Assembly (NCBI GenBank): GCA_026003195.1
Contig: BPGU01000004.1
Coordinates: forward strand, 320,317 to 384,316
Length of the DNA: 64,000 nucleotides
From: Armatimonadota bacterium
GTDB taxonomy: Bacteria; Armatimonadota; HRBIN16
Direction: 5' to 3'
Below the pieces are notes generated by a model, which worked only from the letters and a program-made list of their open reading frames with translations, was not told where the DNA came from and ran no database searches. How positions within the stretch are numbered: the first letter of the stretch is position 1; each line of letters opens with the position of its first letter. Positions 1-8,324 of the stretch are shown one piece after another. The position numbers were made by a program, and so were the translations under genes.

Positions 1-571
1 GCTCGGGCGTCTGTACCTGTGCCGCCACCTCGAAGTCCACCGTCTCGAAGTTGTTGTAGCTGCGCTGCTGCGTGAAGTGCAACTCCACTTTTTCGAAGGT
101 GGGAATGGTATTCAGGCGCAACATCATCTCTCCCACTTGCTGCTGGGTCAAGGTAGAACCGGTGAGGGTGATGACCGTGCTCTGTTGCTTCTTGTCACCA
201 TCCTGCTTCTGCGAGCTGGTGATGCTGGTGAGCCACACATCGGCAGGCAAGCATCGGGCGATGCCGTTGATGGTAGCATACCAGCGCTGGGTATGCTGTT
301 GTGCCTCGGTGAGGGTGCGCAGTTTAGGCATCAACGCCTGGGTGTCGCGCTCGGTCTTGGCAACCAGCTCTAAGGTCGGCTGGATCTTCTGGATCTCCTG
401 CTGGGCGCGGTTCAAGCGCGCCTGCAGAGACAGGTTGCTCATGCCCAGGAAAGAGAATACTCCTGCCAGCACTCCCACCTCTGCCAGCAGGACGGTGAGC
501 AACTGCCTGCGACGGCGTATCTGGAGCGCCTGCTGCTCTCTGCGCTCCGAGATCATGTTGATAAACGGCAT
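1..571 (-). CDS. pilN: PilN-like type IV pilus assembly protein (3' end beyond window)
   Basis: Open frame from an ATG at 571 running off the left edge, about 190 residues visible. It begins MPFINMISERREQQ, has a basic stretch (RRRRQ) and then one hydrophobic segment (LLTVLLAEVGVLAGVFSFLG) before a long helical periplasmic part, which is the bitopic PilN layout. PilN links cytoplasmic PilM to PilO in the inner-membrane alignment complex of type IV pili or type II secretion. A GGAGG ribosome site sits just upstream, and the start lies 26 nt after the pilM stop, so the two are one operon. pilO would be expected beyond the edge. Family assignment rests on the layout and on the pilM neighbour. 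Confidence 0.85.
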   Translation of the reverse strand, partial: MPFINMISERREQQALQIRRRRQLLTVLLAEVGVLAGVFSFLGMSNLSLQARLNRAQQEIQKIQPTLELVAKTERDTQALMPKLRTLTEAQQHTQRWYATINGIARCLPADVWLTSITSSQKQDGDKKQQSTVITLTGSTLTQQQVGEMMLRLNTIPTFEKVELHFTQQRSYNNFETVDFEVAAQVQTPE

Positions 572-597
572 ACCGGTACCTCCTCTCCCTGTGCCGT

Positions 598-1815
598 TCA
601 GGCGGCGTGAAGCTGCCGTTCGGCAAACGCCTCACGCACTGCCAGCCCTACCGCAATCCCCAACACAGGGGTGAACATTTGTAACGCTTCGGCGGAGATA
701 TGTGCGGTGTCAAAATCGGGATTATTGAACGGGTCGCCTGGCTCGACCTCCAAGCCCAACCGTGCCGAGGCATACTCCGCAAAACCGCCGAGGCGAGAAC
801 TGCCTCCGGTGAGAATGAGACCACTGACCTGCCCCTGAGGACTGCCCTCTGGAAATTGGGATTGATAGTAGTGTAGCGAACGGCGTACCTCGCGCAGCAG
901 CTCGTCCACATGCCCCTGAAGAGCCTTGAGCACCGATTCGTCCTGGTGGTTGCTCGCGCTCTCCGCAACGCCTTCGCCCTCCTCCACAGAGGCAGCAGTG
1001 CGCGAGCGATTGCTCCGACGCTTCAGTAACTGTCGGAAGTCTACAGTGTGCTTGAACTTCTCCGCTTCCGACCAGCTGCAGTGCAACGTTGCCTGCACAG
1101 TCTGAGTGAAGGCGTCGCCTGCGATGGGGATAGTACGGGTCAGGAAGAAGCCCTCGTTCGAGACGATGTACAGGTTGGTGCACGAGGCACCAATATCCAC
1201 CAGAGCAACGGGGTGCTCCTGCAGCTTCGCCATTGCCACGCGATTGATTTCGAACAGGGCACGGAAGAGTGCGAACGCCTCCACTTCTACCGCCAGCGCT
1301 TCCAGTCCCGCCAGTTCTACCGTGCGAACCTGTGCGTCCACCATCTCGCGAGGAGCCACGACCAGCAGCACCTGCATCTGTTTTTCCGCCTTCTGTTCGC
1401 CTTCTGCCGGAGCCGACTCCACATCTCCAAGAATCTCGAAGCCCACGTAGCTGTCCTCAATGGAGGTGGAGACATATTTGCTGGCTTCGTAGCGAATGGT
1501 TTTACGCAGCATGGCTTCGGTCATCTTGGGCAAGGTGACCTGTCTGACGATGACCGGCGCGCCGGCAATGGCGGTAACGGCTGCAGAGGCGCGGAAAGTG
1601 TTTTCGCGCAGGAGCCGTTTGATAGCGTCCGCGACCTCCTGCGGTTGCACGATGACGCCGTCACGGATGGCGTCGGCTGGGGTAGGACACTGTGCGATTT
1701 GCAACAACCTCCACCCGGTGCGGGTAGGTTCCACCTGCACCGCCTTCATCGTGTAGCTGCCTAGGTCCAGTCCAACGACGCCCTGTTTGTGGAAAACTCC
1801 CTTCCAACGAGCCAT
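598..1815 (-). CDS. pilM: PilM-like actin-fold ATPase of the type IV pilus
   Basis: 405-residue cytoplasmic protein of the FtsA/PilM actin-like fold. Visible marks are the phosphate-1 loop VGLDLGSYTMKAV at about residues 14-26, a second phosphate loop VDIGASCTN, and the adenosine motif LILTGGSSRLGG near the C-terminus. PilM binds the N-terminal tail of PilN, the next gene. A Ser/Arg-rich linker (KRRSNRSRTAASVEEGEG) around residue 250 looks like a loop insertion. The frame is open to 1905, but I chose the ATG at 1815: it has an AGGTGG site 7 nt upstream and gives the expected short lead-in before VGLDLGS. Confidence 0.93.
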   Translation of the reverse strand: MARWKGVFHKQGVVGLDLGSYTMKAVQVEPTRTGWRLLQIAQCPTPADAIRDGVIVQPQEVADAIKRLLRENTFRASAAVTAIAGAPVIVRQVTLPKMTEAMLRKTIRYEASKYVSTSIEDSYVGFEILGDVESAPAEGEQKAEKQMQVLLVVAPREMVDAQVRTVELAGLEALAVEVEAFALFRALFEINRVAMAKLQEHPVALVDIGASCTNLYIVSNEGFFLTRTIPIAGDAFTQTVQATLHCSWSEAEKFKHTVDFRQLLKRRSNRSRTAASVEEGEGVAESASNHQDESVLKALQGHVDELLREVRRSLHYYQSQFPEGSPQGQVSGLILTGGSSRLGGFAEYASARLGLEVEPGDPFNNPDFDTAHISAEALQMFTPVLGIAVGLAVREAFAERQLHAA

Positions 1816-2105
1816 TAGCTGCCACCTCTTGTGCTCCCGGGCAACAGCCCGAGCAGGTGTGAGGAATCCTTCCACACTCGCGCGGGTGGACAGGATGTCC
1901 CTCATGCTGAATTATCGTGAAACTGGTAAAAAAACTGGAGAGTAAGGAGAAACATTGCAGCATGTTGCAGGTATACTTTGTGTGTCGGGGAACGGCTTGA
2001 GACGGAAAGACAACTCCTTGAGGAGATGCTCTGATACAAGGGAACAACAGCGTTCGTGCACCTCTCAGAAACAGGGTAATGATCACTGTTCCTCACGGGA
2101 GATGG
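1816..2105. other. Intergenic region upstream of pilM
   Basis: About 290 bases before the first dispersed repeat. It should hold the promoter of the leftward pil operon, but I see no convincing -35/-10 pair; only isolated AT-rich patches occur around 1910-1930 and 1965-1985. No coding frame here has a ribosome site or a recognisable product. Confidence 0.4.
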
Positions 2106-2160
2106 GTGAGGTTGCTCTGGCACAGGAGATGGCTTCGCCGCTCCGCGGCTCGCAAGGACA
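2106..2160 (+). repeat. Dispersed repeat family 2, copy 1
   Basis: The core (AGGAGATGGCTTCGCCGC, then CGGCTCGCAAGGACA) recurs in reverse complement at 39401-39435. A more diverged copy at 57127-57170 shares GGTGAGGTTG and CAGATGGCTTTGCCGCT. The core can fold through its GCGGC/GCCGC parts. All three copies are intergenic. Confidence 0.6.
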
Positions 2161-2165
2161 CCCGG

Positions 2166-2600
2166 ATGGTGGCGGAGTACAACCGTTATCGCCAGGGTGG
2201 CTCTCTTGCCGACCGGCTGACGAATCTGGTATTATCCTAGGCGGATGCGGGCTGGACGGCAGGCGACCCATCGGCGGCGGAAGGTGCGGCGTTCGTGAAG
2301 GCGGTCGATGCCCTGCAGCGCACCATCGGCGCCGCGTGGGAGATCCAGAACATCGCAGCACTGCCCAGGCTGGCAGGCGGATTGGGAGTAGGTCTACTCG
2401 ATGTTGCCGAAGACCTTGCGGGCAGTGGGTTCAGCCTGGCACGGCAAGGGGTGCGACAAGCAGTGCGGGAACTCCCGCCCGTAGTGATGGGGAAACTGGA
2501 GGGCGAACCTTCCGACGAGCCGAAAAGCCACCGACTCGGTTCGGCAGCAGCCTCGCCCTCCAGAGGGTGCTGCGCTAGCTCATCACGCGCATATCAATGA
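2166..2600 (+). pseudogene. Possible broken ORF of unknown function, interrupted by an in-frame TAG
   Basis: From the ATG at 2166 the frame reads MVAEYNRYRQGGSLADRLTN..., meets TAG at 2238-2240, and reopens in the same frame for about 110 codons (e.g. AAFVKAVDALQRTIGAAWEI). The downstream part has a protein-like, Ala/Leu/Gly-rich composition until it enters repeat copy A. I recognise no family. It sits directly after a family 2 repeat and its tail overlaps the 3' end of the convergent gene, so it is either a decayed gene fragment or a chance open frame. There is no clear ribosome site at 2166. Confidence 0.3.
2496..2563. repeat. Dispersed palindromic repeat family 1, copy A
   Basis: Perfect 11-bp arms CTGGAGGGCGA (2496-2506) and TCGCCCTCCAG (2553-2563), with a further imperfect GAGCCG/CGGTTCGGC inner match. 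It lies 11 nt beyond the stop of the leftward gene ending at 2575, where an RNA hairpin could act as a terminator. Related copies are at 7861-7996, 39473-39510 and 46472-46509. Confidence 0.75.
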
Positions 2601-3393
2601 CCGCTGTCAAGCCCACGCCGTTTACCCGGCGCAGCTTCAGCGGGTTGAGGTCGTCGGTAGGGATAAGAATCTTCACGCGGAACATGCCGTTGGAGAAGAG
2701 GTCTTCGTATTGCCACACCCCCGCTACCTTGTCCACGTCGGCGGAGGGTCCCGATACCTGCGCACCACCGATGTAGGCGTTCTCGCCCAACGTCGCCATC
2801 GGGATAACCTTCGTGAACTCCTCGGCATCCTTGCGCAGGCTTAGCTTGTTAATCACCTCGTTCAGCTGGTTGCCCGCGTTTTTGACAGCGACCGCCACCG
2901 CCGCGGCGGCAATCACCTCTTTGCCTCCCAAGCCCTTCGGATGGGTGACTTTGAAACCGCCTTCCAGCGCGACGTCAATCAGCGCGGAGATGCCCACCTT
3001 CTCTACCCGGCGCAGCCCCGTCAGGCTATCGCTGGGCACCAGCACCTTGATGCGGAACCTGTCCAGCGACTCTTCTATCTGGAACACCGCCTGCACCTTC
3101 TGGACCGCTTCTTTGGGTCCCATCACCTGTGCCGCGCCGACGTAGCCTTTATCGCCGATGCTGAGAATCGGCACCACTTTCGTCGCCTGATTCACGGGCA
3201 CATTCTGGCGAAGGGTGATTTCGTTGATGAACTTGTCCAGCGCCTTCGCGTTTTGCTTCACCAGATAGCCGATGCCGATGAGCTTCACACCGCCGCGCAG
3301 AATCTTGCCCAGGTCCTGGGCACTGCTCCACTCCGACACGCTGGCGGTCAGCAGAAAGACCATCGCTGTGGCCAGCACGAGTACACGTTTCAT
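2575..3393 (-). CDS. Secreted protein with two copies of a ~110-residue domain
   Basis: 272 residues starting with a signal peptide (MKRVLVLATAMVFLLTASVSEWSSAQ). The mature part is an internal duplication. Both halves share a helix with (D)KFINEITLR or NEVINKLSLR, then TKVVPILSIGDKGYVGAAQV or TKVIPMATLGENAYIGGAQV, then RFRIKVLVPSDSL or MFRVKILIPTDDL, and finally a GI/GL-x-ALIDV or TAVIDM ending. I recognise no named family; a periplasmic or cell-surface role is inferred from the signal peptide only. The start is supported by AGGAGGTG upstream. It lies 14 nt after the sucD stop, so it may be read with sucCD. Confidence 0.8.
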   Translation of the reverse strand: MKRVLVLATAMVFLLTASVSEWSSAQDLGKILRGGVKLIGIGYLVKQNAKALDKFINEITLRQNVPVNQATKVVPILSIGDKGYVGAAQVMGPKEAVQKVQAVFQIEESLDRFRIKVLVPSDSLTGLRRVEKVGISALIDVALEGGFKVTHPKGLGGKEVIAAAAVAVAVKNAGNQLNEVINKLSLRKDAEEFTKVIPMATLGENAYIGGAQVSGPSADVDKVAGVWQYEDLFSNGMFRVKILIPTDDLNPLKLRRVNGVGLTAVIDMRVMS

Positions 3394-3407
3394 CGGGACA
3401 CCTCCTG

Positions 3408-4283
3408 TCAGGTTCGGTGCGCCAGTGCCTGCTTCACCAGTTCCGGTATCTCGTAGAGCGCGTCCGCCACCGGTACGCCTGCCGCACGCAGGGCGTCCAC
3501 TTTCGCTTGTGGCGTTCCGGTGCGCCCGGAGATGATCGCTCCCGCGTGACCCATTCGCTTGCCCGGCGGTGCAGTGCGTCCGGAGATAAAGCCAACGACC
3601 GGCTTGCGCATCGTGCGGATGTACTCCGCCGCGATTTCCTCATCCGAGCCTCCGATTTCACCTACCAGCACCACCGCCTGCGTGTCCGGGTCCTCTTCAA
3701 ACAGCGGAAGCAGGTCTACAAAGGTGCTCCCCAGCACCGGGTCACCGCCTATTCCTATACAGGTAGACTGTCCCAAGCCCGCTTTGGTTAGCAGGTCCAC
3801 GATTTCGTAGGTGAGCGTGCCACTGCGTGAGATCAGCCCCACCGGTCCGGGAGTGAAGATGTTGCCCGGCATGATACCGATTTTGCACTGCCCGGCAGTC
3901 ATCATCCCGGGGCAGTTGGGACCGATGAGGCGCACTCCCCTCTGGCGAACCAGTGCCACCGTTTTGACCATATCCTGCACCGGGATGCCTTCCGTAATGC
4001 ACACGATGAGGCGAACGCCCGCGTCCGCCGCCTCCAGCACTGCATCCGCCGCGAAAGGAGCAGGCACGAAAATCACCGAGGCGTCCGCGCCTGTTGCCTG
4101 CACCGCCTGGGGGACGGTGTCAAAAACCGGCACACCCAGCACCTCTTGACCGCCCTTACCGGGTGTCACCCCCGCCACAATCCGCGTGCCGTAGTCCAGC
4201 ATCTGCCGAGTGTGGAACTCGCCTTCGCGTCCGGTGATGCCCTGCACCAGCACGCGCGTGTCCTTGTCAATCAGCACCGCCAT
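3408..4283 (-). CDS. sucD: Succinate-CoA ligase, alpha subunit
   Basis: 291 residues, the usual SucD length (E. coli 289). The N-terminal Rossmann CoA-binding part carries [13 protein letters not shown]. The active-site phosphohistidine is H246 in [10 protein letters not shown], the same number as in E. coli. With SucC it converts succinyl-CoA and ADP or GDP to succinate and ATP or GTP in the TCA cycle. The start ATG overlaps the sucC stop by one base (TGATG), showing translational coupling. Confidence 0.98.
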   Translation of the reverse strand: MAVLIDKDTRVLVQGITGREGEFHTRQMLDYGTRIVAGVTPGKGGQEVLGVPVFDTVPQAVQATGADASVIFVPAPFAADAVLEAADAGVRLIVCITEGIPVQDMVKTVALVRQRGVRLIGPNCPGMMTAGQCKIGIMPGNIFTPGPVGLISRSGTLTYEIVDLLTKAGLGQSTCIGIGGDPVLGSTFVDLLPLFEEDPDTQAVVLVGEIGGSDEEIAAEYIRTMRKPVVGFISGRTAPPGKRMGHAGAIISGRTGTPQAKVDALRAAGVPVADALYEIPELVKQALAHRT

Positions 4284-5431
4284 CAGCGCGTCACCTCCAC
4301 GATTTTACGTGCCGCCTCCTGCATGGTGACGGCAGGAATGAGCTCTGTACCTTGCAGCAGCGCAAGCCCCTCTTCAGCTCGTGTGCCCGCCAGGCGGATG
4401 ACGATGGGCACCTTCACCTGCAGGCTGCGGATGCCTTCCAGAATGCCTTTGGCGACCTCATCGCCGCGCGTGATGCCTCCGAACACATTGAACAGTACGC
4501 CCTTCACGTTGGGGTCCATCAGCACAATCTCCAGCGCGTTGCGCACAAGGTCTGCCTTCGCGCCGCCGCCGATGTCCAGAAAGTTGGCGGGCTTGCCTCC
4601 GGCACGGCTCACCTCGTCCAGCGTGCTCATTACCAGTCCCGCGCCGTTGCCGATGATGCCAATGTCACCGCCTAACCGCACATACTGGATGCCCCGCCGA
4701 TGCGCCTCCGCCTCGATGGGGTCTTCCTCGCTCTCCTCTTTGTATTCGCTGAACTCCGGGTGGCGGAAGAGGGCGTTGTCGTCGATGTTCAGTTTGGCGT
4801 CGGCGGCGAGGCACTGCCCCTCGGTGGTCAGCACGAAGGGGTTGATTTCCGCCAGGGAGGCGTCACTGCCCACGTACGCTTTGTACAGCGCCAGCAGGAA
4901 CTTTGTCGCGGTCGGAACCGCCTCGCGAGCGATGCCCGCATGGTACAGTGCCTGCCGCGCCTGATAGGGCATCAGTCCCTGCCAGGGTTCCACCCACACC
5001 TTGACGATGGCTTCGGGATGCTCTTCCGCTACCTGCTCGATGTCCATCCCGCCCATTGCGCTCACCATCACCACGTCGCGTTGCCTGGCGCGGTCTAAAG
5101 TGATGCCCAGATAGTACTCCTGTGCGATAGAGATGGCTTCCTCCACCAGCACCTTGTGCACCGGAACACCCTGTGGCGCCTGCGGGGTGACCAGCCTCGA
5201 GCCGATGAGCGCACGGGCGTGCTCCTCCGCCTGTTCGGGTGTGTCTGCCAGACGGATACCGCCCGCCTTGCCTCGCCCGCCTGCGTGCACCTGCGCCTTC
5301 ACCACCACGCGCCCGCCCAGCTCCTGTGCAATCGCGCGCGCCTCTTCAGGGGTAGACGCCACACGCCCCCGAGGGACCGTTACCCCATAGCGCACGAGCA
5401 CCTCTTTCGCCTGATATTCGTGAATCTTCAA
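4283..5431 (-). CDS. sucC: Succinate-CoA ligase [ADP-forming], beta subunit
   Basis: 382 residues with an N-terminal ATP-grasp domain ([11 protein letters not shown]..., [16 protein letters not shown]) and a C-terminal CoA-ligase domain ([30 protein letters not shown]). It binds nucleotide and works with SucD. The start is TTG at 5431, supported by AAGGAGG nine bases upstream and by alignment of the first residues with the family's MNLHEYQAK start; no ATG or GTG fits. It is the first gene of sucC-sucD. Confidence 0.97.
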   Translation of the reverse strand: MKIHEYQAKEVLVRYGVTVPRGRVASTPEEARAIAQELGGRVVVKAQVHAGGRGKAGGIRLADTPEQAEEHARALIGSRLVTPQAPQGVPVHKVLVEEAISIAQEYYLGITLDRARQRDVVMVSAMGGMDIEQVAEEHPEAIVKVWVEPWQGLMPYQARQALYHAGIAREAVPTATKFLLALYKAYVGSDASLAEINPFVLTTEGQCLAADAKLNIDDNALFRHPEFSEYKEESEEDPIEAEAHRRGIQYVRLGGDIGIIGNGAGLVMSTLDEVSRAGGKPANFLDIGGGAKADLVRNALEIVLMDPNVKGVLFNVFGGITRGDEVAKGILEGIRSLQVKVPIVIRLAGTRAEEGLALLQGTELIPAVTMQEAARKIVEVTR

Positions 5432-5560
5432 CCGAGCACTCCTCCTTGCATAGCGACCTCATCCTTTAGTGGTAATTTATCCGAGCAAAGGGGTTCTCCT
5501 GCTGGTAGTGTGTCCAGGCTGGAGATGTGGCGCCTCTTCGCGGAGAAACGGAAGCCGCCG

Positions 5561-6686
5561 CTAAGGCAAATCCCATATCAGCAAGCGGCACGGCAGCTCC
5601 GCCTGCAGGAAGTCGTAACATGCGGTCGGCTCCACCGGGGCAAACTGCTCCAGCGCAGGGTTGTCGCTGATGGCCACGATACGGCTCCCGCCGTACTCTG
5701 TGCTCCATTTGTGCCATAGCTTCCGGTACGGATGCACCAGTTCCGAAGGCTTGCCCATGCGCACGCCGTAGGGTGGGTTGGTCACCAGCACTACCGGTTG
5801 CTCGGGCGGTGGTAAGGTGAGCGCATTCGCCACCGAGAACACGATATCGCCGACCTCGCTGCCTGTGCGTTTTGCCTGGCTATCTCGATGGATCGCGCGT
5901 TCCAGTCGCTGCTTCGTATCGGGGGAGAGACGCTGTTCACCGTTCTGCTAACCTCCAGTTGCGCCTGCCATCGCCGCTCGTCGTGCGGGATCAGCACGCG
6001 AAATGCCCACTCCTCGCGTCCCATCCCAGCAGGGGGGCTGATCCCTCGTCGCCACAATGCGCCCTCTATCAACAGCGTGCCCGTGCCGCACATCGGGTCT
6101 ACCAGCGGGCGGTCGTCCCACCTGGAAGCCATCACCACTGCTGCCGCCAGCGTGGGGCGCAGGGCGGTGAGATGTGCCAGACTCTGCCGCCACGGTCGGC
6201 GATGCAGGCTGGAGCCGGTGAGGTTGAAACCCAGCAGGTACTGGTCGTCCACCAGCGTGGAGAATATCTCTACGTCAGGGTTGTCCAGATTCACAGGAGG
6301 ACGCTGCCCCCTGCGTGCGATGAAGCGGTCGCACACGACCTGCCCCACCACGCGGGCGATGTCCATGTTGGTGAAGTCGTGTGTGCCGTCGCGCTCGGAG
6401 CGGATGGCGAAGGCGTAGCGGTTCTCGAACCACTCTTCGTAGGGAACCTGCCACGCGACCTCTTCGATCTCCTTCAGGTTCCTCACCTGTGCCCGCGCCA
6501 GCAGGACGAATACGCGATGGACGGTACGAGCGTACAGGTACAGGCGGTAGAGAATGTTCCACTCGGCGCGGAAGAAGACACGTGATGGCTCGTGTCGGTG
6601 ACCTCCGCGCACAAGGTGCTGAGCTCCCGTGCGGTGATAAACTCCAGCCCGGTGGTGCAAGTGGCAAAGAACTCGGTAAGCATCAT
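5561..6686 (-). pseudogene. THUMP/RlmL-type 23S rRNA methyltransferase gene with two frameshifts
   Basis: Three frames join into one recognisable class I SAM methyltransferase of about 375 residues. Frame 1 starts at 6686 (MMLTEFFATCTTGLEF, the RlmL/THUMP start). Frame 2 takes over near 6585 (SRVFFRAEWNILYRLYLYAR) and carries DPMCGTGTLLIEGAL and SDWNARSIEIARQNAQAA. Frame 3 takes over near 5865 (EVGDIVFSVANALTL) and carries the catalytic TNPPYG, ending at 5561. Each switch needs one base restored, near GACACGAGCCATCAC and near GCAGCGAGGTCG. Neither site is a homopolymer. All key motifs are intact, so this is either a very recent pseudogene or two sequence errors. Family members add m2G to 23S rRNA. 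Confidence 0.85.
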
Positions 6687-6995
6687 CCCCCTGCCATTAT
6701 CATATCACAGAAAGGATGGGGTACCGGTGGATTTTTTCAGAAGTTGCCGAGCAATCCCCGTGACAGCATGAAGTTCTGGTAGAAGTTGCGTATCCAGGAA
6801 GGGGGGCAAGACGGTTTTGGTGCTCTTCCAGGCGGAGAGAACCTTGCCGTAGGTTCCGGGTTCGATGCGCAGTGGTCAGCTGAGACGTGCAGTTTCTGCC
6901 TGAGCCGCTGCAGAAAGCCCGCCCAAAATGTTGGAGCACGCGGGTTGGTTGTGGGTGTGGAGGGCTAAGCGATTTCTCGATCACCGTCCCAACGA
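6687..6995. other. Intergenic region with no recognised content
   Basis: About 310 bases between the broken methyltransferase and the radical SAM promoter. No coding frame with a ribosome site, no clear hairpin and no match to the window's repeat families was seen. Confidence 0.4.
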
Positions 6996-7032
6996 TTGAC
7001 TCTCCCGTCCAGTATGGTATACAATAGTATAC
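6996..7032 (+). promoter_or_regulatory. Promoter with a palindrome over -10 and start site
   Basis: TTGACT (6996-7001), 16-nt spacer, TATACA (7018-7023). The inverted repeat GTATACAATAGTATAC (7017-7032) covers the -10 and likely +1. The start codon at 7036 is only 12 nt past the -10, so the mRNA is probably leaderless or nearly so. Confidence 0.65.
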
Positions 7033-7035
7033 GTC

Positions 7036-7842
7036 ATGCGCTACCTGCAGGTTCAGGAGATACGCTGCAAACATCTGCTACACCGAACAGGCGCGTCCTT
7101 TGCAGAGTGGACACTCAATCCATACATCGGATGCGGGTTCGGCTGCTCCTATTGCTACGTACCTATACTGCGGGCAAAACGCGGTCAGGAGGGGGCGGAA
7201 ACATGGGGCAGCTGGGTGCAGGTGAAAGTGAACGCGCCCGACGTCGTGCGACGGGAGATGCTGGAAGTGCCCCGCGATGCACACCTTCTCATCGGCAGCG
7301 CGACCGACGCCTGGCAACCGATAGAGAAGCGCTATCAGGTATCGCGCGGGGTACTGTATGAGCTGAGCTTTTACCCGAACCGGGTGACCATCCTCACCCG
7401 TTCTCCCCTGCTTCTCCGTGACATCGACCTGCTGAAGCGGTTCGAGCACGTCTCGGTACACATCTCCGTTCCCACAGTGGATGAAAAGGTGCGCCGTGTC
7501 TTCGAGCCGCACGCGCCGGCGGTGGCAGGACGGCTGGAGCTCACACGCCGGTTGCTGAACGCCAGCATCCGTGCGACCTGGGCGTGGTGCCCGTTCTTGC
7601 CGGGCGTAGAGAACACCCCCGAACAGATCCGGCAGTATGTGCGAACGGCGGCGCAAACCGGCGTACGCGAAATCTGGGTGGGCAGGATCAACTACTGGAG
7701 CTTTCTGGAGGAACGTTACAAAGCGCTGTTGCGCAGATACCGGGCGCAAGCGGGGTGGGTAGCGCGCCCGCTGGTACGGGAGGAGACCGAGCAGCTGGTG
7801 CGGGAAGAGTGCGCGAAGGTGGGAATTGTATGCCGGATTTGA
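7036..7842 (+). CDS. SPL-like (Rv2578c-type) radical SAM protein
   Basis: 268 residues. The radical SAM [4Fe-4S] motif is CGFGCSYC, with Cys 33, 37 and 40 (CX3CX2C), preceded by EWTLNPYIGC, typical of spore-photoproduct-lyase-like and Rv2578c-like proteins. Those families form a 5'-deoxyadenosyl radical; the substrate of this subgroup is not established, and a DNA-repair-type role is only a possibility. There is no Shine-Dalgarno and the promoter lies directly upstream. The gene stands alone, facing the GYD gene across repeat copy B. Confidence 0.88.
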   Translation: MRYLQVQEIRCKHLLHRTGASFAEWTLNPYIGCGFGCSYCYVPILRAKRGQEGAETWGSWVQVKVNAPDVVRREMLEVPRDAHLLIGSATDAWQPIEKRYQVSRGVLYELSFYPNRVTILTRSPLLLRDIDLLKRFEHVSVHISVPTVDEKVRRVFEPHAPAVAGRLELTRRLLNASIRATWAWCPFLPGVENTPEQIRQYVRTAAQTGVREIWVGRINYWSFLEERYKALLRRYRAQAGWVARPLVREETEQLVREECAKVGIVCRI

Positions 7843-7860
7843 AACTGGTCGCCCCAAAAC

Positions 7861-7996
7861 CTGGAGGGCGAACCTCCGCGTGAGCCGAAACGGTTAGCCC
7901 CACCTTGCCTCCCCGCAAGCGGAGAGAGAAAGTGTCCCCCTGCCTGCAGAGGGATGAGAGGGAGGCTAACGGCTCGGCAGGAGCCTCGCCCTCCAG
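7861..7996. repeat. Dispersed palindromic repeat family 1, copy B (longest)
   Basis: Left arm at 7861-7899 (CTGGAGGGCGAACCTCC, GTGAGCCG, CGGTTAGCC) pairs with the right arm at 7964-7996 (GGCTAACGGCTCGG, GAGCCTCGCCCTCCAG) around a central segment of about 64 nt. It fills the gap between two convergent genes, 18 nt after one stop and 12 nt after the other. Confidence 0.85.
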
Positions 7997-8008
7997 AAGA
8001 ACCGCTGC

Positions 8009-8269
8009 CTAGAAGCTCTCTGCAGGAACAGCCAGCATGGTATCGGTGACCAGCAGACCGGTCTCCGCCACAGCGCGCAGGAAGCGGTTGGCGGTCGCCT
8101 GGTCCGGGGCAGACCACACAGATACCAGATCATACTGCCCGTAGGTAATCATCGCCGCCTGAATCTGGATACCGTGCTGGGAAGCCAGACTGTTGAGCTG
8201 TACCAGACCACCACCGAACAGGTCCTTCGCCCGCCCCGGTGCTGCTTTCGCGAGCGTCACAAACTGCAT
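8009..8269 (-). CDS. GYD-domain protein
   Basis: 86-residue single-domain protein of the GYD family, named for its conserved Gly-Tyr-Asp, here TYGQYDLVSVWSAPD in the middle. These small ferredoxin-fold proteins have no established activity. I chose the ATG at 8269 over the GTG at 8278 because GGGAGGTG is correctly spaced only from the ATG and overlaps the GTG. It lies 55 nt downstream of the ADP-ribosylglycohydrolase gene on the same strand and is probably co-transcribed. Confidence 0.85.
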   Translation of the reverse strand: MQFVTLAKAAPGRAKDLFGGGLVQLNSLASQHGIQIQAAMITYGQYDLVSVWSAPDQATANRFLRAVAETGLLVTDTMLAVPAESF

Positions 8270-8324
8270 GGCTGACACCTCCCTCGTTGGAGATTTGTGT
8301 ATCGCGCTTCAGGGAAGCCCCCTG

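Noticed and set aside
1816-1905. 30-residue N-terminal extension of PilM
   Set aside because: The extension lacks family similarity, while the inner ATG at 1815 has a well-placed ribosome site.
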